Below, one piece after another: positions 38,748-46,728 of a stretch of DNA of 46,870 nucleotides (position 1 is the stretch's first letter; each line of letters starts with the position of its first letter). The DNA comes from Klebsiella pneumoniae (lineage in GTDB: Bacteria > Pseudomonadota > Gammaproteobacteria > Pseudomonadales > Pseudohongiellaceae). The notes beneath the pieces were generated by a model that was given only the letters and a program-made list of their open reading frames with translations, did no database searches and was not told the origin of the DNA. Position numbers and translations under genes: made by a program. The stretch covers positions 1 to 46,870 of the forward strand of contig CAMDML010000017.1 in NCBI GenBank assembly GCA_945902215.1, read 5' to 3'.

Positions 38748-40310
38748 TTAGGCTTTCTCCTCTTTACCTACTTTTTCTTTGGCCAGATCCTTGAAGCGCA
38801 ACACTTCGCTCAAACGATAGCCGGTGTAGGAACCGAACATCATGCACACCGCCAGCACCACGAGCAGCAGTTCGGGGAAGTTGAACATCAGGTGCATCAG
38901 CAGCGGATGGTTCATTACGTAGTAGCCGGAGATGGCTACCACCAGCGTGCCAATGGTTTCCTTGATGGTTTCCAGCGAGCCACGCTCTTCCCAGACGATG
39001 GACATGCGTTCGATGGTCATTGTCAGGATGACCATGGGGAACAACGCAATCGACAAACCTTGGGTGAAGCCAAGTCGCGCGCTCAACAAGCTGGTGATAA
39101 CCATCAGCCCGATCACAACGATCAGCATGCACCCCAGCCTTGGCACCAACAACAGGCGCAGGTTGGCCAGCGCCGTGCGCACCAGAAAGCCGGCAAACAG
39201 AATCATGATGAACAGCGTGATACCCCAGCCGAGCTGGGTTTCACGAAACGCCAACGCGATCAGGATCGGGGTGAACGTACCGAACGTTGGCAAGCCGATG
39301 AGCACGCGCATAAAGGCAATGACCAGCGCACCGAGCGGCACCATCAACAAGATCTTGTACACTTCCTGCGACGGAATCGGCAGGCTGTATAGCGTAAAAT
39401 TGGTCAGTCCGGTCAGCAGGGAATTCTCCACCTGCTGCGCCAGCTCTTCCTGCGCAACACTGACACGCGACACGGAAAAATTCAGCTGCAAATCAAGCAC
39501 CCCATTGGATTGCACAATTTCCTGCAGGCCCTTGGCCCAGGGGAAAAAAGCTTCGGGATAGCCCATGGCACCAGTATCCGGATCGAAACCACGCCAGCGC
39601 TGCCCGTTGTTGACTTCGATCCATGTAAGCTGCGGCCGGTCAATAAAATCGTCTTGTAGCGAGATGCCGTACACAACCCGCGACGGAATGCGCGCGCCCG
39701 CGAGAATTTCAGTCAACAGCGGCACCCACTGGTCAGCAGGGCGTGCGGTGCGAATAACCTTCACGCTTTCGTCGTCCAGCTCGGTCAGAATGGTCATCAG
39801 ACGGTTGGCGAACGTGAAAATATCGGCGGATTCACCGCGCGCGCGGTCAAGCACATCATCAATCGCGGAGGCCAGTGGCTCGGGATAGTTGGGGACCTGC
39901 GGGAAGGTCGGTATCTGCTGATCGGCTTCATCGGCGGCTTGCGGATTTTCTGGGTACACCTGTAAGCGGTAGAACAGTGCATACGGGTCGTCTTCGGTAC
40001 GGCGAATGGTCCACACCGCTTCGCGCGGTTCTTCAACGATGGTCAGCCCGAAACCGCGCGAAACAAAGTTTTCATCGATCTGGGTAAAACCAAGAGTCTG
40101 CTCCGGCAATTTGAAGTTAACGCGCGACGGACCTCTGCGTCCGGTGAAATCGATTCTGGCTTCCACTGTCCAGACATCGGATTCTTCCCCCGGCTGCAGC
40201 GGCATGTGCAGATAAGTAACCTTGAGGTAAGCGATAAAACCGGCGAGCGCGATGAGGAGCAACACCAGAACCGCGACAGGCGACAACACAAAAGAGTTTC
40301 TGGAGGCCAT
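38748..40310 (-). CDS. membrane protein with inactive transglutaminase domain and 7 TM helices
   Basis: The 520-residue protein has one N-terminal helix (VAVLVLLLIALAGFIAYLKV), a periplasmic region with an inactive transglutaminase-like fold (residues about 50-280, with LPEQTLGFTQIDENF and the VYGISLQDDF segments and no catalytic Cys-His-Asp set evident), then seven helices from about residue 310, including IAFMRVLIGLPTFGTFTPIL and KETLGTL-type loops. It matches the known 'inactive transglutaminase fused to 7 TM helices' family. It lies between the retropepsin-like and RimK-like genes, so all three probably work on one envelope target. Confidence 0.88.
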   Translation of the reverse strand: MASRNSFVLSPVAVLVLLLIALAGFIAYLKVTYLHMPLQPGEESDVWTVEARIDFTGRRGPSRVNFKLPEQTLGFTQIDENFVSRGFGLTIVEEPREAVWTIRRTEDDPYALFYRLQVYPENPQAADEADQQIPTFPQVPNYPEPLASAIDDVLDRARGESADIFTFANRLMTILTELDDESVKVIRTARPADQWVPLLTEILAGARIPSRVVYGISLQDDFIDRPQLTWIEVNNGQRWRGFDPDTGAMGYPEAFFPWAKGLQEIVQSNGVLDLQLNFSVSRVSVAQEELAQQVENSLLTGLTNFTLYSLPIPSQEVYKILLMVPLGALVIAFMRVLIGLPTFGTFTPILIALAFRETQLGWGITLFIMILFAGFLVRTALANLRLLLVPRLGCMLIVVIGLMVITSLLSARLGFTQGLSIALFPMVILTMTIERMSIVWEERGSLETIKETIGTLVVAISGYYVMNHPLLMHLMFNFPELLLVVLAVCMMFGSYTGYRLSEVLRFKDLAKEKVGKEEKA

Positions 40311-40321
40311 ACGGATTCTTG

Positions 40322-40885
40322 TTAGCGAGCGCAGCTGGTTCTGTGGGTGAAAGATTGGCTGGAATCGACGAGGATCTTGTTGCGCAAGAACTGCCGGCCC
40401 AGCAACACGGGATAATTGAAATTGTCGCGATTGGTCAGCGTGAACAGCGTGTTGTAGCGTTCTCCCGCCAGACAGAATTCCAGACGCACTGCGAGTCGCT
40501 CATCGCGATCGCTGCTGCCCTCGGTGTTGCGCAGTTTGATGTTGACCTCGCGGACCAGCGGGCGTTCCAGCACGATACGCTCGCTGTCGGCGTCGTCGTG
40601 TTGGCGCAGGATTGTAAAGCGCACCATGCGCCGGCCGTCTTTCTCGAATTCCTCAATGTCTTCCGCGTGGATGGCGCTGGAGCGGGCACCGGGATCGAGC
40701 TTGGCTTTCATCAGCATGCGCTGGGGCAGCAGGCGCATGTTTTCGACCCAGCCAAGCACAATCTTGGTATCGGGGTCAGCTTCTGCGGCCAGGGCGGAGG
40801 TGTCTGATTGAGCGCTGTATGCCAGTGGGGAAACCACTAGCAAAAGCCCTGTAATCAATAGGTAGGCTATTGATTTGCCGTACAT
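40322..40885 (-). CDS. retropepsin-like (RimB/ATP-dependent zinc protease family) exported protein
   Basis: The 187-residue protein starts with a signal-type helix (IAYLLITGLLLVVSPLAYSA) and a retropepsin-like domain: VLGWVENMRLL, the catalytic-loop region KAKLDPGARSSAIHAEDIEE and the closing YPVLLGRQFLRNKILVDSSQ. The family (PF05618) usually has DTG or DSG; here it is D64-P65-G66, so activity is uncertain. It is eleven bases upstream of the 7TM-transglutaminase gene, and in the conserved trio it comes first. The 148 bases upstream hold no gene, only small hairpins. Confidence 0.85.
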   Translation of the reverse strand: MYGKSIAYLLITGLLLVVSPLAYSAQSDTSALAAEADPDTKIVLGWVENMRLLPQRMLMKAKLDPGARSSAIHAEDIEEFEKDGRRMVRFTILRQHDDADSERIVLERPLVREVNIKLRNTEGSSDRDERLAVRLEFCLAGERYNTLFTLTNRDNFNYPVLLGRQFLRNKILVDSSQSFTHRTSCAR

Positions 40886-41033
40886 AATTTCTTCTCTCTC
40901 CCCGCAAGGGGTGGCATCGCGTTGATCCTGCCGAAGGCCGGATCAGATAAGGGTGGGTGGTACCTGAAGCAAGGTGCCTATTATGCCTTTTTCCCGCGGT
41001 TACGCGCCACCTTTGCCGTAACCAAGAGGGGCT

Positions 41034-41468
41034 TTATTCGTCCAACACGCTGCGCACCGGCAATTGCAGCGGATGGCGCTGGCCATCGGTGAATTCCAGC
41101 ATCAGTTCAACGTCGGTGCCGGGAGTGGGAGTTTCCTTCAATTCCATCAGCATCAGGTGGATGGCGCCGGACTCAAGTTTCAGTTCGCCGCCGGCCGGAA
41201 TCGTCACTGTTGCCAGAGTCGTCATGTGCAGCATGCCGTCATGGTTCATCGTGCCGTGCAGGGTCACACTGCCGGCAATCGGTGAGCTGGCACCCGTCAG
41301 TACCAGGTCTTCGCTGCCGGTATTGATCAGTGTCATGTAAGCGGACACATTGGGAACACCGGGCGGCAGGCCGCGCACCCAGGCATCTTCAACAACAAGA
41401 TCAGCAAACACCTGTGCTGAAGCGAACAGGCCCGGCAGGAAGACAGCAAGCACGCGAAAAATTTTCAT
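41034..41468 (-). CDS. periplasmic copper chaperone PCu(A)C
   Basis: The 144-residue protein belongs to the PCu(A)C family (DUF461), which delivers copper to the CuA centre of cytochrome oxidase. It has a signal peptide (IFRVLAVFLPGLFASAQVFA), the early LVVEDAWVRGLPPGVPNVSA block and the copper ligands in LHGTMNHDGMLHM and the later HLMLM. The ATG at 41468 gives the signal peptide; an in-frame TTG nine bases upstream overlaps the previous gene. It is downstream of an unknown lipoprotein and moeA. Confidence 0.9.
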   Translation of the reverse strand: MKIFRVLAVFLPGLFASAQVFADLVVEDAWVRGLPPGVPNVSAYMTLINTGSEDLVLTGASSPIAGSVTLHGTMNHDGMLHMTTLATVTIPAGGELKLESGAIHLMLMELKETPTPGTDVELMLEFTDGQRHPLQLPVRSVLDE

Positions 41469-41470
41469 GA

Positions 41471-42256
41471 TCAGCAACTCTTTGGTTCTGTGGCAGCTGT
41501 TTCTGCTGTGGCTGTTTCTGTTTCAGCCGAACCGGTAACGCAAGCGTCAGTTGGCACTGTCACCAGAATGGCGGGCGTTTCCGAAAGCGCGATATTGCCG
41601 CGCAGCCGGTAACCGCCCACGGCTTCGCGCATGGTCTTGTAGATCCAGCGGCCATCATCGTCGGTACGTGCATTGATGAGGAAGGTGGCCTCACGGTCGC
41701 GAATGTTCTGCGCGATATCGGCGAGTTCCGTCATCATTTCCAGCGTCTGGTTACGCACACCCTCGGGATCGAGGGTATGGGTTTCAATCTTGTTTTCGCG
41801 GGCCAGGGACAAGCGCGCACGGGCATCAACCAACTCGGGGCGATCCGGCAGAATGCTCGCGCCGCGCGCCAGCAGGGCCGCCCCATTGTCGTATTCGCCC
41901 TGGCTGATCTCGACATCGGCCAGTTGGATGTAGCGCAACACGATATCCACAATGCCCTGTTGTGCTACAGCATTTTCTGGTTCGAAGCTGAGCACTTCGC
42001 GATACCGGTCATAGGCGCTGCTGCCTGATGGCGTCATCAGCTGATTGTTTTCGTAGGCCACGCGCGCGGCATACAGCATGTCAGCCATGATGCGCGCGCG
42101 CCGGATTTCGTCTGAAGTAACCGGAGCAAGCGTCGGTTCTTCCACAACTGCAGGCGGCGGGCTGCGGTAGGTCGTGTTGCGGCCGGCGTTCTGGCAAGCA
42201 CATAGAAGCAGCAACAGGACAACTACAAAAAAATTGATTGAACGCTGCAGTGTCAT
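41471..42256 (-). CDS. TPR-like lipoprotein of unknown function
   Basis: This 261-residue protein has a lipoprotein signal peptide (FFVVVLLLLLCACQN; lipobox LCAC) and helix-rich repeats with TPR-like spacing (YREVLSFEPENAVAQQGIVD, then ISQGEYDNGAALLARG). The C-terminal third is beta-rich (IYKTMREAVGGYRLRGNIAL) and ends with Thr/Glu/Ala repeats. I do not recognise a named family. Its ATG overlaps the moeA stop by four bases, and its stop nearly touches the PCu(A)C gene, so all three form one transcript. Confidence 0.8.
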   Translation of the reverse strand: MTLQRSINFFVVVLLLLLCACQNAGRNTTYRSPPPAVVEEPTLAPVTSDEIRRARIMADMLYAARVAYENNQLMTPSGSSAYDRYREVLSFEPENAVAQQGIVDIVLRYIQLADVEISQGEYDNGAALLARGASILPDRPELVDARARLSLARENKIETHTLDPEGVRNQTLEMMTELADIAQNIRDREATFLINARTDDDGRWIYKTMREAVGGYRLRGNIALSETPAILVTVPTDACVTGSAETETATAETAATEPKSC

Positions 42257-43464
42257 AACAGTCCCGCAAATGGCAGATAGTCGAGTTCGTCACCGGGCTT
42301 GACCGTGGTTTGCACCGGCACCACCGCAAGGCCATCGGCCCAGGACAGTGAGGTGAGCACGCTGGAACCTTGGTCTGGATACAGTTCAGCCACACGGCCA
42401 CCATTCCTGTTGACCAGCCGCACCCGCAAATATTCCTGACGGGTGCTGGCTTCGCTGACAGTGAAACCAGCCTTGACCGGAAAGACTGGAGCTGCGTCCG
42501 CCAACGCGCCCTGCATGCGCAAGATAAAGGGCCGCACCAGCAAGACAAAGGTGACAAACACCGCAACCGGGTTGCCCGGCAAACCGAAGAAGGGCTTGCC
42601 GCCTACTGTGCCGAAGGAAAAAGGTTTGCCGGGTTTGATCGCCAACTTCCACAGACTCAGGCGCCCGAGTTTTTCCACTGCCGCCCGCACATGATCTTCG
42701 GCGCCAACCGAAACACCGCCCGTGGTGATGACCACATCGGCTTCTGTGGCTGCCAGTTGCAACGCTGCTTCCGTGGCCTGCGGTGTGTCAGCCACGATAC
42801 CGAGTTTGCGCACCTGAAAGCCAAGACGCAGCAGCAGCCCTTCAAGCGTGAAACTGTTGGAATCGTAGAGTTGTCCCGGTGCCAACGCAGTGCCGGGCGC
42901 AACCACTTCATCACCCGTGTTGAGCAGCGCCACTGTGAGCGGTTTGTATACCGCGACACGCGCACTGCCCAGTGAAGCGAGCAAACCCAGATCCTGGGGA
43001 CTCAGCCGCTGCCCTGCAGGCAGCACGGTACTGCCAAGCGCGATATCGTGGCCGCGGCGGCGGATGTTCTGCCCCGCCCTTGCCACTTCATTGAGCATAA
43101 TCTCGTTGCCGCGAACTTCCGTGTTTTCCTGCATCACTACTGCATCCGCGCCGGGAGGAATCGGTGCTCCAGTGAAAATACGCGCTACGGTTCCTGCCGC
43201 CAAAGGCTGGCCGGGATGTCCGGCGGCAATGGTTTGACTCACAGACAAGCTGACACCTGACACTTTCACATCGCGGGTATTGAGTGCATATCCGTCCATC
43301 GCCGAATTGTCGTAGGCCGGCACATCCATCGCGGCCTGTCTGGCCTCAGCCAACACCCGCCCGAGTGCCGCGCGCAACGGCACCGTTTCAGCCACTGGCG
43401 GCGCAGGCACCTGCGCCAGCAAATGCGCCAGTGCTTCAACTATTGGGGTCAAGGGTTTGGACAT
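42253..43464 (-). CDS. moeA: molybdopterin molybdenumtransferase
   Basis: MoeA inserts molybdate into adenylated molybdopterin. The 403-residue protein begins with the MoeA N-terminal domain (PVVEALAHLL-like, AMDVPAYDNSAMDGYAL), then the molybdenum-binding core with IFTGAPIPPGADAVVMQE, NTGDEVV, the TTGGVSVGAEDH motif and GLPGNPVAVFVTFVLLVRPF. A beta-barrel domain closes it. No other molybdenum-cofactor gene is in the window. It heads a minus-strand transcript continuing into the lipoprotein and PCu(A)C genes. Confidence 0.95.
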   Translation of the reverse strand: MSKPLTPIVEALAHLLAQVPAPPVAETVPLRAALGRVLAEARQAAMDVPAYDNSAMDGYALNTRDVKVSGVSLSVSQTIAAGHPGQPLAAGTVARIFTGAPIPPGADAVVMQENTEVRGNEIMLNEVARAGQNIRRRGHDIALGSTVLPAGQRLSPQDLGLLASLGSARVAVYKPLTVALLNTGDEVVAPGTALAPGQLYDSNSFTLEGLLLRLGFQVRKLGIVADTPQATEAALQLAATEADVVITTGGVSVGAEDHVRAAVEKLGRLSLWKLAIKPGKPFSFGTVGGKPFFGLPGNPVAVFVTFVLLVRPFILRMQGALADAAPVFPVKAGFTVSEASTRQEYLRVRLVNRNGGRVAELYPDQGSSVLTSLSWADGLAVVPVQTTVKPGDELDYLPFAGLL

Positions 43465-43591
43465 CGTAGTAGGTAATCAAACTGCGTATGGCGACAGGGA
43501 CGCGCATTTTACCCCAAATGGGGCCTTGCTCCTTCCCTTGCTGTTTTATCGTCTTTACCTGCTGGACACCCATTTTAGCTTTGGTGCACGT

Positions 43592-43702
43592 GGCTGGGAC
43601 CGATGGTGCATTGCCGGGGCCGTAGACGCACGTCCCTGTGCACTTCGACTCGGGCCATCCATGGCCCTCACACGTCCCTGCAATGCACCATCGGTCCCAG
43701 CC
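43592..43702. repeat. large intergenic inverted repeat (23-bp arms, inner palindrome)
   Basis: A perfect 23-bp inverted repeat (43592-43614 and 43680-43702) encloses 65 bases. Inside lies a second palindrome GGGCCATCCATGGCCC (43652-43667) and two copies of CACGTCCCTG. The whole could fold into a long branched hairpin. It lies in the 436-base gap between moeA and the TSUP gene, which holds no coding frame I can support. It resembles dispersed intergenic repeats seen in marine gammaproteobacteria. Confidence 0.85.
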
Positions 43703-43793
43703 TCCCCAAGCATTTGTTCACGTGGGCGTCAGTTGAATTAGTGGTTGACGAACAGCTGCACGGACATCCACAAAACGCGCGCAAGTTTCAGTA

Positions 43794-43855
43794 AAGGGCC
43801 GAGGCTGTGCTGTACTGAAGCCAAACGCAACAACGAATCCAGTGGATGTCCAGAA
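43794..43855 (+). repeat. dispersed intergenic repeat, copy 1
   Basis: The 19-base segment AAGGGCCGAGGCTGTGCTG (43794-43812) also occurs at 46445-46463. Next to it here, ACTGAAGC and TGTCCAGAA (43847-43855) recur in order in the second copy, where an extra 117 bases separate the left and right parts. This copy ends 45 bases before the TSUP start. Confidence 0.65.
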
Positions 43856-43900
43856 CAACACCCCTATACTTACACCAACTCAATCCCCAGAAGTCACGCC

Positions 43901-44644
43901 GTGTCCCTCACCGTTCTACTCCTGATCCCCGCCATCTGTTTCATCGGCGGCTTCTTCTCCACGCTGGCCGGTCTCGGCGGCGGGGTGTTTACGCTGGCAG
44001 CAACGTCACTGCTGTTGCCCCTACAAGTTGTCGTCCCACTGAACGGCGTACTGATTCTCGCCGGCCAGATCACGCGCGTTATCCAGTTCTACAAGCACAT
44101 CGACTGGAGCATCACCGCCCCCTTCATACCCGGTTCCATGATTGGTGCCGCGCTCGGCACGATGATTTACTTCTCCCTGCCAGAAACCTTTCTCGCCTTG
44201 ATGCTGGGCTGTGCGCTGTTGTGGTTCTGCTGGATTCCGCCCTCGGTGGCCACACAGAAGCTCGCCGCGCGTGTACCCTGGCCGTTTTTTTGGATCGGTA
44301 TCCTCCACACTTTTCTGTCCACAGTGTCGGGCGCAGGCGTGCTGTTCCAGTCCGTGATGGTGAACAGCAAACTGCCAAAAGAAGGTGTGGTTGCAACAAT
44401 CGCCTGCACGCTGCTGTTCATGGCGCTGTTCAAATCGGCGGGTTACATGCTGGCGGGCTTCGACTACAGCCCGTATCTGCTGGTGATCGCGCTGAGCTGG
44501 GTGATGGGCATTCTGGGGACAGTGGTTGGCAAGCTATGCCTGGATATCCTGCCCGACCGTTACTTCCGGCTGATGCTCAGGATTGTGGTGACTCTTTTTG
44601 CACTGCGCCTTTTCTGGCAGGCGGGGACGAACTTGCTTTCTTGA
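43901..44644 (+). CDS. TSUP-family (TauE/SafE) membrane transporter
   Basis: The 247-residue protein is a member of the TauE/SafE/TSUP family, inner-membrane exporters or importers of sulfur-containing or organic anions. About eight helices are visible, with the hallmark GFFSTLAGLGGGVFTL repeat near the start and a second-half counterpart TFLSTVSGAGVLFQSVMVNS. The GTG at 43901 gives the family N-terminus; the frame upstream runs through repeats. Its last 68 bases overlap, on the other strand, the end of the RmlD-like gene. The substrate is unknown. Confidence 0.85.
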   Translation: MSLTVLLLIPAICFIGGFFSTLAGLGGGVFTLAATSLLLPLQVVVPLNGVLILAGQITRVIQFYKHIDWSITAPFIPGSMIGAALGTMIYFSLPETFLALMLGCALLWFCWIPPSVATQKLAARVPWPFFWIGILHTFLSTVSGAGVLFQSVMVNSKLPKEGVVATIACTLLFMALFKSAGYMLAGFDYSPYLLVIALSWVMGILGTVVGKLCLDILPDRYFRLMLRIVVTLFALRLFWQAGTNLLS

Positions 44645-45653
44645 CCCCATTCTTGCCTGAATTGCGCGCCCTGGACTTGGCCTTGCCTTTGGCTTTCGGT
44701 TTGCGTGAGCGCGGTTTCACGGACTCGGATTCCGGTTCCTCAGCAATCAGTTGTGGCTCGGGCACTTCGATACCGTACAACTGCTGCAACAGCGCGGTGA
44801 GTTCCCCGGCGCGCGAGCGCTGTTTGATGCCGAACGTTTCGAAAATGCGCTGCGTGCTGAGGACGGTATTGGGCACGTAGGGCTTCTGCACCGGCAGCTT
44901 GGTGATTTGGAGCGCGGGCAAGCAGGCCGCCAGTTCTTCGTCGTATTTGCCCGCTTCATGGAGAAATAGTTCAACGAAATGTTCCTGGCTCATCGGCTGC
45001 AGCGCGCAGTAGTGATAGGTGCCCCATACTTCCGCCGCGCAGTCCACCTGCCGGGCGATGGCGAGCAGCACACGGGCAATATCAGATGCAGGCGTTGGGC
45101 TGAAGCGGTGGTTCATTACTTCAAGTTTGCCCTTGTTGCGCTTGCAGGCATCAATATGTGCCGCGAAAAAATTCGGCCGCTCGCGGCTGAAAATCATGTC
45201 GGTACGCAGAATCACGTGAAGTGGCAAGGCATCGCGGATGGCACGCTCGCCGTACCATTTGCTCATGCCGTAACGGCACACCGGATTGGTTTCATCCTCT
45301 TCTGTGTAGGGATGCACTTTCTGGCCGTCGAATACGAAACTGCTGGAATGGTGTAACAGCGGCAGATTGAGATGCTTACAGACTTCGGCGAGCGTGGAGA
45401 CGCCGCGGGTGTTGACGATGTCGCACTCGCGCGCGGCGTCGGGATCACTCTCGACTTTTTCGAGATTGGAATAGGTTGCTACGTTGAGGATCTGACTGGG
45501 ACTGATGCGGCTGACGGCTTTGACGACGTCAGACTGCTTCAGCAAGTTCAGCTCAGAAGTATCCAGGGCCTGAAAGTCCACCGCCTGCGCTTGCAACAGG
45601 CGGGTTAGCGCCGTGCCGAGCTGACTGTTGGCTCCAAGCACCAGTAACTTCAC
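44577..45653 (-). CDS. RmlD-like sugar-nucleotide/SDR family protein with basic tail
   Basis: This 358-residue protein of the extended SDR family resembles dTDP-4-dehydrorhamnose reductases (RmlD). The NAD(P)-binding motif is GANSQLGTAL at residues 7-16, and the catalytic pair is Y128 and K132 (YGMSK). The C-terminal tail (about 305-358) is Lys, Arg, Ser and Ala-rich, unlike typical RmlD, and partly lies over the end of the TSUP gene on the opposite strand. The start is GTG, two bases after ssb. Its partner pathway is not in the window. Confidence 0.85.
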   Translation of the reverse strand: MKLLVLGANSQLGTALTRLLQAQAVDFQALDTSELNLLKQSDVVKAVSRISPSQILNVATYSNLEKVESDPDAARECDIVNTRGVSTLAEVCKHLNLPLLHHSSSFVFDGQKVHPYTEEDETNPVCRYGMSKWYGERAIRDALPLHVILRTDMIFSRERPNFFAAHIDACKRNKGKLEVMNHRFSPTPASDIARVLLAIARQVDCAAEVWGTYHYCALQPMSQEHFVELFLHEAGKYDEELAACLPALQITKLPVQKPYVPNTVLSTQRIFETFGIKQRSRAGELTALLQQLYGIEVPEPQLIAEEPESESVKPRSRKPKAKGKAKSRARNSGKNGVKKASSSPPARKGAVQKESPQS

Positions 45654-45655
45654 GG

Positions 45656-46186
45656 TTAGAACGGAATATCGTCGTCAAAGTTATCCACTTCGGGTGCCGG
45701 CTTCTGCTGTCCGCGGGAACTGCCACCGCTACTGCTGCCACCCCCATTGCCGCCGGCTGAGGGGCCACGTGAAGCAGGCTTGTAAGCACCCCCCCCTTCG
45801 CCACCGCCTTCGCCACCGCCACTGTTCCCACCACTGCTGCCACCGGCACCGCGGTTGTCGAGCATCTGCATTTCATTGGCAATAATTTCTGTGGCATAGC
45901 GTTTGACACCTTCCTGTTCCCAGGAGCGGGTGCGTAGTGCGCCTTCTACATACAGTTTAGATCCCTTCTTGACGTACTCGGCCACAATTTCGGCGAGGCG
46001 CTGGTAGAACACGATCCGGTGCCATTCCGTACGTTCCTGATTCTCGCCGGTATTCTTGTCTTTCCAGGTTTCCGAAGTGGCCAGGGTAACGTTGGTGACG
46101 GCGCCACCATTAGGCATGTAGCGGGTTTCCGGGTCCTGCCCGACATTGCCCACCAGTATCACTTTGTTGATGCCTCTGCTTGCCAC
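45656..46186 (-). CDS. ssb: single-stranded DNA-binding protein
   Basis: SSB coats single-stranded DNA in replication and repair. The 176-residue protein has an N-terminal OB fold ([46 protein letters not shown]) of about 110 residues, a Gly/Ser-rich linker, and the conserved acidic tip DDDIPF that docks partner proteins. It starts at ATG 46186. uvrA begins 543 bases away in the other direction, the classical ssb/uvrA pair; no LexA site is obvious between them. Confidence 0.96.
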   Translation of the reverse strand: MASRGINKVILVGNVGQDPETRYMPNGGAVTNVTLATSETWKDKNTGENQERTEWHRIVFYQRLAEIVAEYVKKGSKLYVEGALRTRSWEQEGVKRYATEIIANEMQMLDNRGAGGSSGGNSGGGEGGGEGGGAYKPASRGPSAGGNGGGSSSGGSSRGQQKPAPEVDNFDDDIPF

Positions 46187-46444
46187 ACTGACCTCCGTTT
46201 GATCGGTTTTTTAATGATATCCAACGCTATTTTGCTGGTTGGGGATGCTTGCCAGTCTAGCAGCAAACTCCCAAAAATCGACCCAAAATTTTCTGTCGCG
46301 AGTGCTCATTCCTCTTCCTGTCCATGCCTTGGTCCTCTGTTCGGTAGTGGCTGAGTTTGAAATTTTTGCAAGGTTGATCTGTTTGGAATTCCTGCGAGTT
46401 CTGGACGCCCACGGGTTCATATGTTGCTTCTAGATTCAGCGCTC

Positions 46445-46623
46445 AAGGGCCGAGGCTGTGCTGGCTTTGGGGGGATAGGGGCTGTCTGTCGCGGGTTGCG
46501 TCCCGGCAAGGGTTAATGTGAGCGCCGAAGTCGACCGCCAGGAGGGCGGAGCAAACTTACATCCCCGGCCAGGCCCTCCAACTGAAGCAACGCGACCAGT
46601 TCAACCCGAGCGAGTGTCCAGAA
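46445..46623 (+). repeat. dispersed intergenic repeat, copy 2; otherwise empty ssb-uvrA gap
   Basis: The 542-base ssb-uvrA gap holds no gene I can support. It contains AAGGGCCGAGGCTGTGCTG at 46445-46463, identical to 43794-43812, and the right-hand ACTGAAGC (46581) and TGTCCAGAA (46615-46623) in the same order as copy 1. Between them are 117 bases with a GGAGGGC/GCCCTCC hairpin (46541-46547 with 46573-46579). Confidence 0.65.
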
Positions 46624-46687
46624 TACTAAGAACACTACCCCCACTCCCCACAGCTAACAGACCGCGCCTCCGACCGAGCTCCTCAGG

Positions 46688-46693
46688 TATACT
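46688..46693 (+). promoter_or_regulatory. possible uvrA -10 box
   Basis: TATACT lies 36 bases before the uvrA start, within a G/C-rich stretch. No good -35 box is found 16-19 bases upstream, so this is weak. Confidence 0.3.
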
Positions 46694-46728
46694 TACCGGC
46701 TAACTTTTGCGAGTAAGAAAGCCGCATC

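Noticed and set aside
40924-40944. Hairpin GATCC-GCC / GGC-GGATC upstream of the retropepsin-like gene
   Set aside because: Small, without a T tract or a recognisable riboswitch or operator context; no function can be assigned.
40998-41023. GGTTACG/CGTAACC hairpin after the PCu(A)C gene
   Set aside because: Seven-base stem but no T tract on either strand, so not a convincing terminator; it resembles CbrB half-sites by chance only.
46211-46433. Short frames on both strands in the ssb-uvrA gap
   Set aside because: No ribosome-binding site or recognisable composition; overlapping frames in both directions suggest chance.
46187-46728. LexA (SOS) box in the ssb-uvrA gap
   Set aside because: No CTGT-N8-ACAG match was found by eye near either start, although such sites occur in E. 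coli.
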